Assembly: GCF_000304475.1 (NCBI RefSeq)
Contig: NC_018947.1
Coordinates: forward strand, 634,453-698,452
Direction of reading: 5' to 3'
DNA from: Kazachstania africana CBS 2517
Lineage: Eukaryota > Ascomycota > Saccharomycetes > Saccharomycetales > Saccharomycetaceae
Length of the DNA stretch: 64,000 bases
Part shown: in pieces, positions 1-9,242 of the stretch
Layout: each line of letters starts with the position of its first letter
Numbering within the stretch: position 1 is the first letter of the stretch
The notes under the pieces: generated by a model
What the model was told of the DNA's origin: nothing
Database searches by the model: none
Seen by the model: the letters and a program-made list of their open reading frames with translations, nothing else
Position numbers and translations under genes: made by a program

Positions 1-761
1 AAACAGCTATACGTCAACAGCAATATTACAACCTTTTCAAAGAATATGACTTCGTTAAGTTTCCCACAGCAAACCTTAAGCTACCGGATGATTTGATTCT
101 TTGTTCTCCAAATATTCATACAGCAGAAACTGTAATAATCATAGTCCATGATACGCCTCAAATATGGCTTGAAAAAGATATAATATCAAATACTGTTGAT
201 CCATGTTCTTCCATAATCATAGACTCCACTCTCGATTTTCTCAAATGGGCCCACAATAGGAAATACGGTATAATTGACGTCAATATACCGCAGTCACTAA
301 TATACGGTGACGAAAATCCAGATAATTATTCGTCCTTGATCAATGCTCAAGAAATTTTACTCTTCCTATGGGATAATCATATTAAGTTTCTCAACGAAGT
401 GAACAAGATTGCATTTATTGGTGTTGGTGATTCAGTTTCAGGCGTGGTACACTTGTTAGGTCATAGAGACACCAAGGAAAGAGTAAAAGCCGTAATCAAT
501 TTTATGGCTGATAAACAACTGAAACCGCTGGTTCCATTAGTGGACGAATCATTAAGCGATTGGTACTTTAAGAATTCTCTGGTCTTTTCAAATAGAACAC
601 ATCCTTGTTGGGGTGATAAAGAAAACAAAAAACCAAGAAAGAAATACGGTAGAGTATTAAGGTGCGATACTGATGGATTGAATAGTACCATCGAGGAAAG
701 ATTTGACGAAGCCACTGATTTTATACTGGATTCTTTTGAAGAATGGAGCGATAGTGAATAA
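1..761 (+). CDS. HDA1: Histone deacetylase Hda1, C-terminal part (5' end outside window)
   Basis: The frame is open from the first bases of the window to the stop at 759-761, so only the last ~252 residues are present. They correspond to the Arb2-like domain that follows the catalytic deacetylase domain in class II deacetylases of the Hda1 type. In S. cerevisiae Hda1 forms a complex with Hda2 and Hda3 that deacetylates H3 and H2B at promoters. The region contains a run of hydrophobic strands and a GVGDS element near its middle, as expected for the alpha/beta-hydrolase-like Arb2 fold. The catalytic zinc site lies upstream and cannot be checked. The gene converges with the ARK1 homologue, the same pair as YNL021W-YNL020C, which supports the name. 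The ATG-less internal start at 93 is not a real start. Confidence 0.85.
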   Translation, partial: TAIRQQQYYNLFKEYDFVKFPTANLKLPDDLILCSPNIHTAETVIIIVHDTPQIWLEKDIISNTVDPCSSIIIDSTLDFLKWAHNRKYGIIDVNIPQSLIYGDENPDNYSSLINAQEILLFLWDNHIKFLNEVNKIAFIGVGDSVSGVVHLLGHRDTKERVKAVINFMADKQLKPLVPLVDESLSDWYFKNSLVFSNRTHPCWGDKENKKPRKKYGRVLRCDTDGLNSTIEERFDEATDFILDSFEEWSDSE

Positions 762-850
762 TTGATTAATTATTATTATGTAACATTATATATTTGCAAA
801 AACGTGAAGAAAAAAATGATACTAGAACAGTCAAAAGGAAATGGGGAGTT

Positions 851-2567
851 CTATGTAATACTAGGGAATCTTTTCTTGATATCTGTTATATCTAAATCAT
901 CAATTGATTCATTATTGTCTTTATTCAAATTTTTATAATTTTTATTTGATAAAAATGCGGGTTTTGCTGGGACTTTTGGCCTTAAATGATCAGGTTTTGG
1001 GGGTGGAGCAGGTTTATTTTTCTTGGGTGGGATTGTATTGACTTTTTTCCTTTCAGTATACAATTTTTCAGATGCATTCAGTTTATCGAGCATTTTCTTT
1101 TGAAGATACTCTTTGGATAAATTTTGTGATTTTGATAATTCTTGATCATCGCGTGCTTGTTGCACTATGCTTTTAATTTTCTCTTTACTTGGAATATCGG
1201 TTTCAATTGTTATTGGTTGCCTACCGCCAATTTTTTCCTCATTGGAGGTAAATTAATTGAATCTATTATTGCATTTTCATCACTAAGTTCTTCTTCATCG
1301 GATGACGATATTGGCGTACTTGTGGACGTGGAAGAAGTTTGCGGTTTCAATTTTGAAAACAATTCATCCTGCGTTTGAGTTTGTTCTTCCACATATTCAT
1401 GAAATTTTTCGCTACCTGTAACGTTTGCACTATGTACAGTTGGTCTTTGCTGATTGGTTAATGGAAACGTTTGATTTTTTTAAGTTGATGATCTATCATT
1501 GGAGAGGAACTATGTTGTTCTAGAATTCTTTGCTTACCATCTTGTAATATTGGATGAGTCTGGCTCACATTTAAGGTATTTACAGGAATTGGTTGTAGTT
1601 GGACCATTTTATGTTTCTGTTGTTGCGTAACGAGATAGAAATTGACTATTGGACAGGGGACGTTTTGCATCTTTGAAATTTCTTCAATGACTTGATAAAT
1701 ATTTGGTCTTTGATGAGGATTTTCCATAAGCATCGCATGAATCAAATGTTTTAAACGTTCTGAATAGATAGGGAAGTTTGGATATTCATATCTTGCACTT
1801 AAGATTGCAGCTTCACCGCCATTTTTCTCAAATGGAGTCGTATAGTAACATAATTTGTACAAGAAGACACCAATGGCCCAAATATCTGATTTTTCATCAA
1901 TGGGTAAACCACGATAAAAATCAATCATCTCTGGAGACCTGTATTGAGCCGTGGTATTCTTCAAGACATCGTGCTGAACGTATTGCAACTCCTGTGGATT
2001 ATGAGGGGGTCTAATTATTCCTGATACAGACCCGAAATCACAAATCTTATATTGATTCGATTTTGAGATTAATACGTTCTCAATTTTGATATCACGATGC
2101 AAAAGAGGGGGCTGTAATGCATGCATTGCTGCTATACCCTGAGCAACTTGGCTAGTAATGCTTAAGACCTCAGATTCAGTCAATCTATTTTGTAGTCTTG
2201 TGTTCATGAAATCGATAAGACCACCTCTTTCACAATATTCCATTAATAGGAAGACTTCATAGGAACCATTATTGAAATTTGATTTGGATGCATGAGAATC
2301 GATATAAGATACGACATGCTTATTATTTCTTAATAATTTCATGGCATCAACTTCTGCCCTTAATGTATTAAGACTTGGTTTATCCGGCACGATTACTCTC
2401 TTTAAACATGCAATATTTGAATCACAAAAGGAATCTGGAGGCGATATTTCCACTGTATAAATCTGTGCAAAGCCTCCGCTTGTTATATATTTAATGATTC
2501 TAACTTGATGGGAACCTACTGGTAGGATTGTACCGGGATGATACGTATCAATTTTTGGTTGATTCAT
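851..2567 (-). CDS. ARK1: Ark1/Prk1-type actin-regulating kinase, frame broken twice
   Basis: Serine/threonine kinase of the Ark/Prk (NAK) family, which controls actin patches and endocytosis by phosphorylating coat proteins. The ATG at 2567 opens a kinase domain of about 310 residues: glycine loop near 30, Lys56, HRD at 157-159 and DFG at 177-179. That frame stops at 1458 (369 aa). The expected tail continues in two other frames: an acidic, serine-rich stretch to 1210, then a stretch ending at 851 with a proline/lysine-rich PAPPPKP-type segment like the SH3 (Abp1) binding site of Ark1. One extra A in the A-runs complementary to 1475-1481 and to 1231-1236 would join all three into ~570 aa. 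Either the sequence lacks two bases or the gene is truncated. Prk1 is the alternative name; the HDA1 neighbour favours ARK1. Confidence 0.8.
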
Positions 2568-2817
2568 GATAAATTAAAGGAAAAAAGGCACTAAAACAAA
2601 AGGACAATCCTGATCAGACCAACACTCTCCTCTTACTATCAGTTTGAATAAAAACTAATGGATAAAATCCTTAATATACAATCCTTTTGGCTTGTTAGTT
2701 CCTTCAACTAAGGATTGCACATTTCGTTAAACAGAATTTCGAGGCTACTAAAAAAGGTTGGAAAAAGAAAGAATTACCCAAAAAAGGAAACTGTTCGTAT
2801 CTGGTGAGGTACATTTT

Positions 2818-2847
2818 CCTATTTAGGGTGTAAATTACCTAAATAGG
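2818..2847. promoter_or_regulatory. Two inverted CArG boxes (Mcm1-type sites)
   Basis: CCTATTTAGG at 2818-2827 and its exact reverse complement CCTAAATAGG at 2838-2847 lie 20 bp apart, two turns of the helix. The second sits in TTACC...GGAAC, close to the Mcm1 P-box. The pair is 251-280 bp upstream of the ARK1 start and 79 bp before the tRNA. Binding is inferred from the motif only. Confidence 0.45.
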
Positions 2848-2925
2848 AACATGTCACGTGGAGTTTTTTGGAGAGCTGGCCGGCTGAACAAAAAAAATTG
2901 TTTTTTTGAAAAACATCAAATTTGA

Positions 2926-2999
2926 GGTCTCTTGGCCCAGTTGGTTAAGGCACCGTGCTAATAACGCGGGGATCAGCGGTTCGATCCCGCTAGAGACCA
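2926..2999 (+). tRNA. tRNA-Ile (AAT anticodon)
   Basis: A 74-nt intronless cloverleaf. The acceptor stem GGTCTC pairs with GAGACC and the discriminator is A2999. The D arm contains the A box, the anticodon loop reads CTAATAA with anticodon AAT, and the T arm has the B box GGTTCGATCCC. The sequence looks the same as the S. cerevisiae tRNA-Ile(AAU). No CCA is encoded, as usual in yeast, and a T-run terminator follows. Confidence 0.97.
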
Positions 3000-3006
3000 T
3001 ATTTAA

Positions 3007-3014
3007 TTTTTTTT
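3007..3014 (+). terminator. RNA polymerase III terminator of tRNA-Ile
   Basis: Eight consecutive T residues begin 8 nt after the end of the tRNA, the normal stop signal for RNA polymerase III. Confidence 0.9.
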
Positions 3015-3460
3015 AACATCCACTTGCAAATTTTGACCTCTATTTGGCAAGCCAGTGATCAGCATGCTACAGTTTGCATTGTCCATGCTCTGGAACAGAC
3101 GAAAAGTGATACCGATGGGACTACATTGAACCTCCGCACTTTGGTTTCTCAATCTGTCTCCACGAGATTATATTCATCGAAAAGTGAGAGCTATAGGGTG
3201 CTATTGCTTGGTAATAACTACACTGCCAATAGCTGAGCGACACTGTAATTTCAGACTCTCCCCCGCAATTAAGCAAGTCTTATCTTGTTTCGATGTGCCA
3301 CTGTGGCATCCCCTGTGGCATTAATGCCACACTCGCCATCGCTTACAAAACGTAAATTAGGGCTTTTCACGCTAACAAAATTTCAAGCCATCGAGAAATT
3401 TTTCAATCTTGACATTCAAATACATCATATGAGATCAACGTTGACACTTATTACTCCATT
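3015..3460. other. Intergenic region before the WD40 gene
   Basis: There is no gene here that I can support. The short open frames have no ATG or no recognisable product. The notable content is the palindromic GTGGCA cluster at 3296-3331, described separately. Confidence 0.6.
3296..3331. promoter_or_regulatory. Cluster of four GTGGCA half-sites in two palindromes
   Basis: TGCCACTGTGGCA (3296-3308) and TGTGGCATTAATGCCACA (3314-3331) are both perfect palindromes and give four GTGGCA half-sites in 36 bp. Two are in the form CTGTGGC, which matches the core of the Met31/Met32 site. The cluster lies 130-165 bp before the ATG of the WD40 gene. Related TGCCACA heptamers recur upstream of SDH1. Confidence 0.5.
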
Positions 3461-4564
3461 ATGTCTTACTCACTGGTGCAAGAACAATCTTTTGGATCCG
3501 ATAATTGGTGCCTTAAATTCCAACCGTTGTACAATCACGGTCTTTTAACAAGTTTAAGTAATGGCGAAGTTAAACTGTTAGACTGGGAGACTTTGAATCC
3601 GGTACGAAATTTCAAAATTGATCAAGTCTCCATTAATTCCATGAAATTAATCAATAATGATTACAATAATGCATCGTTATTTGCCACAGCAACTTTAAAT
3701 TCTGTGAAAATTTATGACATTAAATCTAACGATTGCATAGCGACAATCACAAACGACAAAAAATCCCCCTTCTTGTCGCTGGACTCTCGACATGACATGC
3801 TAGCATGCGGTACCGAGTTGCAAGGTGTTGATGCGGAGCTATACATTTACGATGTGAGAAATTGGTCATCCCCAGTGAAATCCTTTGTTGATTCACACCA
3901 CGATGACATCACAGACATTAAATTCCATCCATCTGATAGCAACTTCCTACTGAGTGGGTCTACCGACGGATATACGAACGTTTACGATCTCACACAGCAG
4001 GAAGAGGACGATGCGTTGTACCAAGTGATCAATTATGCATCGATTCATTCATGTGGTTGGTTATCACCAAGAAGAATCTACACACTATCACACATGGAAA
4101 CTTTTTCAATCAGTGAACTGAATGACAGAACTGACGAGTTGAGAGAACCACAACCACTTGACTTCGGTGACATTAGAGATCAATGGAATTGTGACTACGT
4201 TATCGACATCTACCCAGGTTACATTGCTACAGGTAGATCCCAAGAAGGGAACGGTAATTTGCAAATCATTCCCATGGACGGTGAAACTGTCGAATCTTCA
4301 AAAGCCATCACCATAGACAGGGCACACAGCGATGAGGTCATCAGAGACGTCTTCATCCCAAGAAATCACCACAACGTCCTCTACTCCTGCGGAGAAGACG
4401 GAACAGTCAAGTCATGGAAATCCCCCCACTCACAATCGACTGCCTTGGAGGAGTTCTGGGATTACTCTCAAAGATTCAACGTGTTCGAACAATCGCAATC
4501 ACCGGCACCAAAAAAGAAGCATTCAAAGAAGAAGAAACATGCTATACGTTATAAACCATACTGA
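3461..4564 (+). CDS. WD40-repeat protein, WDR89/YNL035C-like
   Basis: A 367-residue beta-propeller protein starting at the ATG at 3461. Several WD-type blades are visible, for example the stretch around residues 142-178 with HHDDITDIKFHP followed by LLSGSTDGYTNVYDL, and another near 290-325 with HSDEVIRDVF and LYSCGEDGTVKSW. The C-terminus ends in a lysine-rich tail (SKKKKHAIRYKPY) that could act as a nuclear localisation signal. The best fit I know is YNL035C, a nuclear WD40 protein of poorly defined function related to human WDR89; BDP1 and GPI15 (YNL039W, YNL038W) are its neighbours both here and in S. cerevisiae, though the local order differs. The GTGGCA cluster lies in its promoter. The molecular role is unknown. 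Confidence 0.75.
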   Translation: MSYSLVQEQSFGSDNWCLKFQPLYNHGLLTSLSNGEVKLLDWETLNPVRNFKIDQVSINSMKLINNDYNNASLFATATLNSVKIYDIKSNDCIATITNDKKSPFLSLDSRHDMLACGTELQGVDAELYIYDVRNWSSPVKSFVDSHHDDITDIKFHPSDSNFLLSGSTDGYTNVYDLTQQEEDDALYQVINYASIHSCGWLSPRRIYTLSHMETFSISELNDRTDELREPQPLDFGDIRDQWNCDYVIDIYPGYIATGRSQEGNGNLQIIPMDGETVESSKAITIDRAHSDEVIRDVFIPRNHHNVLYSCGEDGTVKSWKSPHSQSTALEEFWDYSQRFNVFEQSQSPAPKKKHSKKKKHAIRYKPY

Positions 4565-4771
4565 AAAGCATGAAAATAGCCTTATACAGACCATATACAT
4601 TCATATATACCATAATTCTACTCTAATGCATGCGGTGCATGGGCGATATTCTTGCTATATGGCGTATATATCAGAGACGGGAAAGCTATAAGAGAAGAAA
4701 AAAAACTCGTCAACAAACCGGAAAGTGTATTGAATCAATACGGTAAACATCGATATAGAGCACTGTCAGAG

Positions 4772-6517
4772 ATGAGTAGTGTTGTTAATAAAAGTGGTAC
4801 CAGATTTGCTCCTAAGGTCAGACAACGTAGGACCGCTACGGCTAGTCCTGTGCCGTTGTTGACGCAACGATTGCCCGCTAAGACGAATGTCATTGAAGAT
4901 AAACCTAGTGATGTTGAAAAATCAAATAGTGATAGAGAAGATGACATGCATGATAGAGAGGATAGAGCGCTTGTTAGGGGTAATGAAGAAGACGCAAAAG
5001 TGTCTATTAGTATGGACGTGAGTCCCGTGGAGAAACCGTCGACGCTATCAAGAGATGAGCTTTTCACATTTTTGGATACTAGTACTCAACGATCAAAACC
5101 TCATGTCGTACAAGCACGTTCTAGTAGATTAAACTCGTTGACACACCATCTCCTAGGTACAATCGACGCTAAACCCGTATTCAAACCGTCCTACAATGAA
5201 ATGACTGTCCCGCCAACGAGAAGACTCTCCACCATATCAAACGGTAATCGTAATCCGAACACCTTACCAAGAAGAATTAGAATCAATAGTCTTCTAGATA
5301 ATGCTAGTCCAAATGATGATACTTTGAGATCGATAAAGAAACGTAGAAAATCGTCTGCTTCACGCAGAAAATCAACTTCAACACATAGATTGAGTGTTGT
5401 TTCAAAGATTAAACGTGATCCAGCGCTTGATACTGATGGAATATACGACAGAAATGGTAACGTACATGATCCATTCAAGATTAGAAGTATCAAAGATCTT
5501 CCAAAAAAAATAGAAGAAAAAGATTCCTCACGTTATACTATTGACGAATCAATTTTTACTATGGCGGATCTTTGTAAACCAACTTTACCCATTGGTGAAA
5601 TTTCAGATAATTTTGAGAGAGCCAATCAGGCAACAAGAAGCAAATTAGAAAAACGTAAAAAGAGAAGAGAGTTGAGACAAAAAGCACGTGAAGACTTTAA
5701 ATCATTACAAGCTCTTAATAAAGAAGAGGATGAGAGATTGAAACAAGAACGTAAGGAAGCTGCAGAAAAGTTTTTAAATAGAGATGTTCCAGAATATCAA
5801 GAGACTCCCACACAAGGTATCAAATTGAAATTGAACCCTGACGGTCAAATTAACGTCGATGAAGAATCCACTGTTGTGGATAGACATAAAAATGCTTCAT
5901 TAGAAAATGCACATAAGGAAAAAGTTGATGAGAATCCCTTTGAAAATCTATATAACTATGGGACTTACGGTAAGGGTTCATACACAGATCCATGGAAGAC
6001 AGAAGAACTAATCAAGTTTTATAAAGCTCTTTCCATGTGGGGTACAGACTTCAATGTGATTTCTCAATTGTTTCCTTACAGGACAAGAAGACAAATTAAA
6101 TCGAAATTTATTAGTGAAGAGAAAAAGCACCCTGTAATGGTCGAGTTAGCATTGAGATCGAAACTACCGCCTGATTTTGTACAATATTGTACTGATATTA
6201 AGAAAGAAATTGGTACTGTTGATGACTTCAACAAAAAAATTGAAGAATTACAGATTAATCATGAAAACAATTTGAAGGAATTGGAAAGAGCTAAAGAAAA
6301 TGCTAAATTGGAAGATATAAAGACTCAGAACGAACTCGAAAATAGCCCAATCAACAAGAAATCTGCTGGTGGTCTCATGAGTAACGATCTAAAGAACTAT
6401 AGAAAATCTGAAGTGGTTCTTGGTACGATCGACGATATCAAAAGACAACGTGAAGAAACTGCCAAGAAAGAAGAAGATGACGAAAATGATGGTGACGTTT
6501 CTACTGCTGCTGAGTAG
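4772..6517 (+). CDS. BDP1: TFIIIB subunit B'' (Bdp1)
   Basis: Bdp1 joins TBP and Brf1 to form TFIIIB, which brings RNA polymerase III to tRNA and 5S genes. I chose the ATG at 4772 (581 aa) because the product then begins MSSVVNKSGTRFAPKVRQRR, as in S. cerevisiae; the frame is open further upstream but only from a TTG. A basic, serine-rich N-terminal half is followed by the conserved core, with the SANT domain at about residues 400-450 (PWKTEELIKFYKALSMWGTD). After it come a charged helical segment and the conserved block around KKSAGGLMSNDLKNYRKSEV. The C-terminus is acidic. It lies in tandem with GPI15, the same pair as YNL039W-YNL038W. Confidence 0.95.
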   Translation: MSSVVNKSGTRFAPKVRQRRTATASPVPLLTQRLPAKTNVIEDKPSDVEKSNSDREDDMHDREDRALVRGNEEDAKVSISMDVSPVEKPSTLSRDELFTFLDTSTQRSKPHVVQARSSRLNSLTHHLLGTIDAKPVFKPSYNEMTVPPTRRLSTISNGNRNPNTLPRRIRINSLLDNASPNDDTLRSIKKRRKSSASRRKSTSTHRLSVVSKIKRDPALDTDGIYDRNGNVHDPFKIRSIKDLPKKIEEKDSSRYTIDESIFTMADLCKPTLPIGEISDNFERANQATRSKLEKRKKRRELRQKAREDFKSLQALNKEEDERLKQERKEAAEKFLNRDVPEYQETPTQGIKLKLNPDGQINVDEESTVVDRHKNASLENAHKEKVDENPFENLYNYGTYGKGSYTDPWKTEELIKFYKALSMWGTDFNVISQLFPYRTRRQIKSKFISEEKKHPVMVELALRSKLPPDFVQYCTDIKKEIGTVDDFNKKIEELQINHENNLKELERAKENAKLEDIKTQNELENSPINKKSAGGLMSNDLKNYRKSEVVLGTIDDIKRQREETAKKEEDDENDGDVSTAAE

Positions 6518-6691
6518 TTCGGCCCATCATGACATATCGGACGATTCAGTCATATATAGATATGTATATATAACTATCATAATTTAACTATTCTTACTAT
6601 TTTTCGGCATCAAGTTTCAAGCTTAAAAAAATATACAGTAAATTGAAATAGCTGTCAAAAGAGGCTTATATAATCATCAAAGTCCGTGTAA

Positions 6692-7276
6692 ATGAAAGAT
6701 GACCGTGTAATTGTGAGAAGAGGATATGTGCTGATAGTTAATGAGGATGCCGATGGTAATTATATCAAGTTTGAAGTACAGTCGAGGTCGTTTACTGTGC
6801 GTAAATATATAAACGTTGCGATGCTTATATTACTCTGCTCTTTATTGCATAGAAACATGAATAGGATATCGCACCTTCTGAGGCTACCACAGGAATACCA
6901 TACACATTTTCAAGTGATATCGATGGTTCTTTGCTGTCTTGTTTTCAAAGATAAAACGGTAGACTCGTTGTCAATTATTAAAAATTACGGTATACAAACT
7001 ACTAAAATCGGTGGACTTTCAATATTGCCTTACGGTGTGAATAAGGCTCTTTTCACACAACACGAGTTCATACCAAGGTATACTGTTGTTGATCTGGTTA
7101 TCAATGAGGGATTTTTCAAAGGTTTCCAAGTGGTATTCTATCTTGCAGTTATTATCAGGGATATCAACGAATTGAAGCTTTTATTCATGTCAAATCCTAT
7201 AAAATTAGATGATCAGAGACTAATTTACCAAATGTCAAGAAATTATCTATGTGAAGAGGGAAATGGTTCGGAATGA
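6692..7276 (+). CDS. GPI15: GPI-GlcNAc transferase subunit Gpi15 (PIG-H)
   Basis: A 194-residue protein with the PIG-H domain, a subunit of the ER-membrane complex (with Gpi1, Gpi2, Gpi3, Gpi19 and Eri1) that moves GlcNAc from UDP-GlcNAc to phosphatidylinositol in the first step of GPI-anchor synthesis. Two hydrophobic segments at about residues 42-52 and 75-88 form the expected membrane hairpin. The conserved C-terminal part includes RYTVVDLVINEGFFKGFQVVFYLA and DDQRLIYQMSRNYL. The start is the ATG at 6692, giving an N-terminus comparable to the S. cerevisiae protein but somewhat shorter overall. The S. cerevisiae gene is interrupted by an intron as far as I recall. I see no GTATGT/TACTAAC pair here, and the frame is continuous. 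Confidence 0.88.
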   Translation: MKDDRVIVRRGYVLIVNEDADGNYIKFEVQSRSFTVRKYINVAMLILLCSLLHRNMNRISHLLRLPQEYHTHFQVISMVLCCLVFKDKTVDSLSIIKNYGIQTTKIGGLSILPYGVNKALFTQHEFIPRYTVVDLVINEGFFKGFQVVFYLAVIIRDINELKLLFMSNPIKLDDQRLIYQMSRNYLCEEGNGSE

Positions 7277-7385
7277 GATTCTTTAGCAAGGCTCCTTTGC
7301 TAATATTTCATAACCTGTCTGTAAAGTGTCAGTCACTTCTGTTCTTTGTTATAAATATATACGTATATAAAATGTTTTTATTTAT

Positions 7386-9080
7386 TTAAACCAATTCAGC
7401 TATAATTGATCTGAGTTTGTAAGTATCCATGAACGAAGAGTATGACCAGGTCAAATTTTGAGCACCCGTCAAGAATCCAGTGAATTTGTTAAACTGTTCA
7501 CTCATTTCACCATTCCTTGAATCAATATGTTCTCTTGCTACTTCAATAAATGAATCACTAAATTGGAACAAATGTGTCATTGTTTGGTTGAATGCTTGAG
7601 AATTGTATGGTATTCTAAATTCAAAAGATTTCTTTTCGACGTCTTGTTCGAAGATTAATGACCAAAATTTATAATTATCATAATTAATAACAATATCTTT
7701 CTCACTGTTCTTAACACCATTTATAAAGGTCAATATCAACTGTGAAGCCGTTAATGTGGCTAGAAACCATGGATTTGCCTCCGAAGTGCCAATTCCATCG
7801 TATATATCTTCTGGGTATCTTCCTAATGCTACGCCAGCATTCAAATTAATCTTACTATGATTAATTGGATACATAATTGTCATTGTCTTTACTAGCCCAT
7901 GTAGAGTGTTCAATATTCCAGAATCTAAAGGTGTGAAAAATGGCAAAATGTCCTTTACATTATTTACAATTGGATGTGTAATTAAGGAACCCAATATTAC
8001 AGCAATATCTAAACCTGATCTCTCATCCAAATGATTTGGTGATTCTACAATGAAACTCTTCGAAGAGTTAATGTATTTGTCCTTAGTAAACAACAATTTA
8101 AAAATATTATCATAAGTAGATTTCAATTCATTAAGTAATCCTTCATCATTGTTGGCGATAAACTTGAATGTAGTCTGGTAGTGCTCTAATAAATTGATAC
8201 TCAATTTAATAGCATATAATTGAGTAATTACCGTGAAAAAATGGACATCATAGATTTCTTCCCAAAGGTCAAAACATGGTTGATTGAAATTTAATATTAA
8301 AAATTTCAAATCGTAATATAGGATCCTATTTATTAAATCGAATTCGTCATTAAAGTGTAAGTTAGTGAGTTTTGAAGTTTTGATCAATTCAGCTAAATTC
8401 AACTCGACTGAATTATCAATTGTATTGAGAAAATTTACAATTGTAATTATTCTTAATGCAGGCCCATCATTTTGGGGCCTCCCCCAATTAGCATCATATG
8501 GACTATTATCGATATTATATTTTGGCTCACCTAAATTCTTGAATTTATCCTCGAGTGTAAATTTACCTGAGAGATTGTCTAATCTTTGTAAGTTGTAAGC
8601 ATTACTAATATAGTTAAGAATAATTCCCAACAGGGTTTTGTCGTCTCGAAATTCATTAACTACGGTATTCATTGTAATTGCTGAATCTCTAGTCCATTGG
8701 AAATAATAATTCGGATGTTCATTCGATGTACCTGCCACCATGGTACCATTATCACTGAATATATTATGAAGTAATCTTTCCTTAGAGATTCCAAATTGTA
8801 AATCCAACCAATTTTCAAATTCTGTTTGTGTAATACTCTTTGAAGAAATTGGTTTCAATTGTATGGGACTATCCAGTCGAAAGTTATCAATTATGAACTT
8901 TTGATGTGAATAACTCTTAAAGGTGTCAGTGGAGTGAACTTGTTCCCAGATTAACGAAACCAAAAGTATACATGTTATCGATAGCGATAGATAGTATCTC
9001 AATTTTAATAAATGAGATCTCGGACTAATTGAAATACTATCATCTTTTCTGTTATCCTTGCAGCGTAAGTTTGTTATCAT
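7386..9080 (-). CDS. SGA1: Glucoamylase, Sga1-like (GH15)
   Basis: Glucan 1,4-alpha-glucosidase of family GH15, which releases glucose from the non-reducing ends of starch or glycogen. The 564-residue product is close to S. cerevisiae Sga1 (549), the enzyme that degrades glycogen during sporulation. Conserved motifs: FQWTRDSA at 127-134, WGRPQNDGPALR at 199-210 (substrate binding), a DLWEE motif near 267 that carries the catalytic acid, and a C-terminal block EQFN...GAQNLTWSY that carries the catalytic base. A hydrophobic stretch at about 31-46 after a basic N-terminus suggests a signal anchor. It converges with GPI15 and diverges from XBP1 over a 1.1-kb promoter. A middle-sporulation element lies 154-162 bp upstream. 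Confidence 0.9.
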   Translation of the reverse strand: MITNLRCKDNRKDDSISISPRSHLLKLRYYLSLSITCILLVSLIWEQVHSTDTFKSYSHQKFIIDNFRLDSPIQLKPISSKSITQTEFENWLDLQFGISKERLLHNIFSDNGTMVAGTSNEHPNYYFQWTRDSAITMNTVVNEFRDDKTLLGIILNYISNAYNLQRLDNLSGKFTLEDKFKNLGEPKYNIDNSPYDANWGRPQNDGPALRIITIVNFLNTIDNSVELNLAELIKTSKLTNLHFNDEFDLINRILYYDLKFLILNFNQPCFDLWEEIYDVHFFTVITQLYAIKLSINLLEHYQTTFKFIANNDEGLLNELKSTYDNIFKLLFTKDKYINSSKSFIVESPNHLDERSGLDIAVILGSLITHPIVNNVKDILPFFTPLDSGILNTLHGLVKTMTIMYPINHSKINLNAGVALGRYPEDIYDGIGTSEANPWFLATLTASQLILTFINGVKNSEKDIVINYDNYKFWSLIFEQDVEKKSFEFRIPYNSQAFNQTMTHLFQFSDSFIEVAREHIDSRNGEMSEQFNKFTGFLTGAQNLTWSYSSFMDTYKLRSIIAELV

Positions 9081-9128
9081 TTTATACTATGCTTCTTCCT
9101 CTCCTTAACTAATCTATATACAACAACT

Positions 9129-9149
9129 TATATATATATATATATATAT
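9129..9149. repeat. (TA)n microsatellite
   Basis: An uninterrupted alternating TA tract of about 21 bp, 50-70 bp upstream of SGA1. It could serve as the TATA region or simply be a variable microsatellite. Confidence 0.9.
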
Positions 9150-9233
9150 GTATAAATTTCAATGAGGCTATTCCCGCAGTTTACAATAACCAGACAATTA
9201 CCTTGAGGATTCCTCGACCACTACTTACAAACA

Positions 9234-9242
9234 GACACAAAA
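9234..9242 (+). promoter_or_regulatory. Middle-sporulation element (Ndt80-type) upstream of SGA1
   Basis: GACACAAAA fits the Ndt80 consensus gNCRCAAAW at all positions and lies 154-162 bp upstream of the SGA1 start. S. cerevisiae SGA1 is expressed only in sporulation. A 9-mer can occur by chance in 1.1 kb, so this rests mainly on the gene's identity. Confidence 0.45.

Noticed and set aside
3285..3548. 87-codon plus frame upstream of the WD40 gene
   Set aside because: It overlaps the certain WD40 start in another frame and lies over promoter palindromes. It has no recognisable product.
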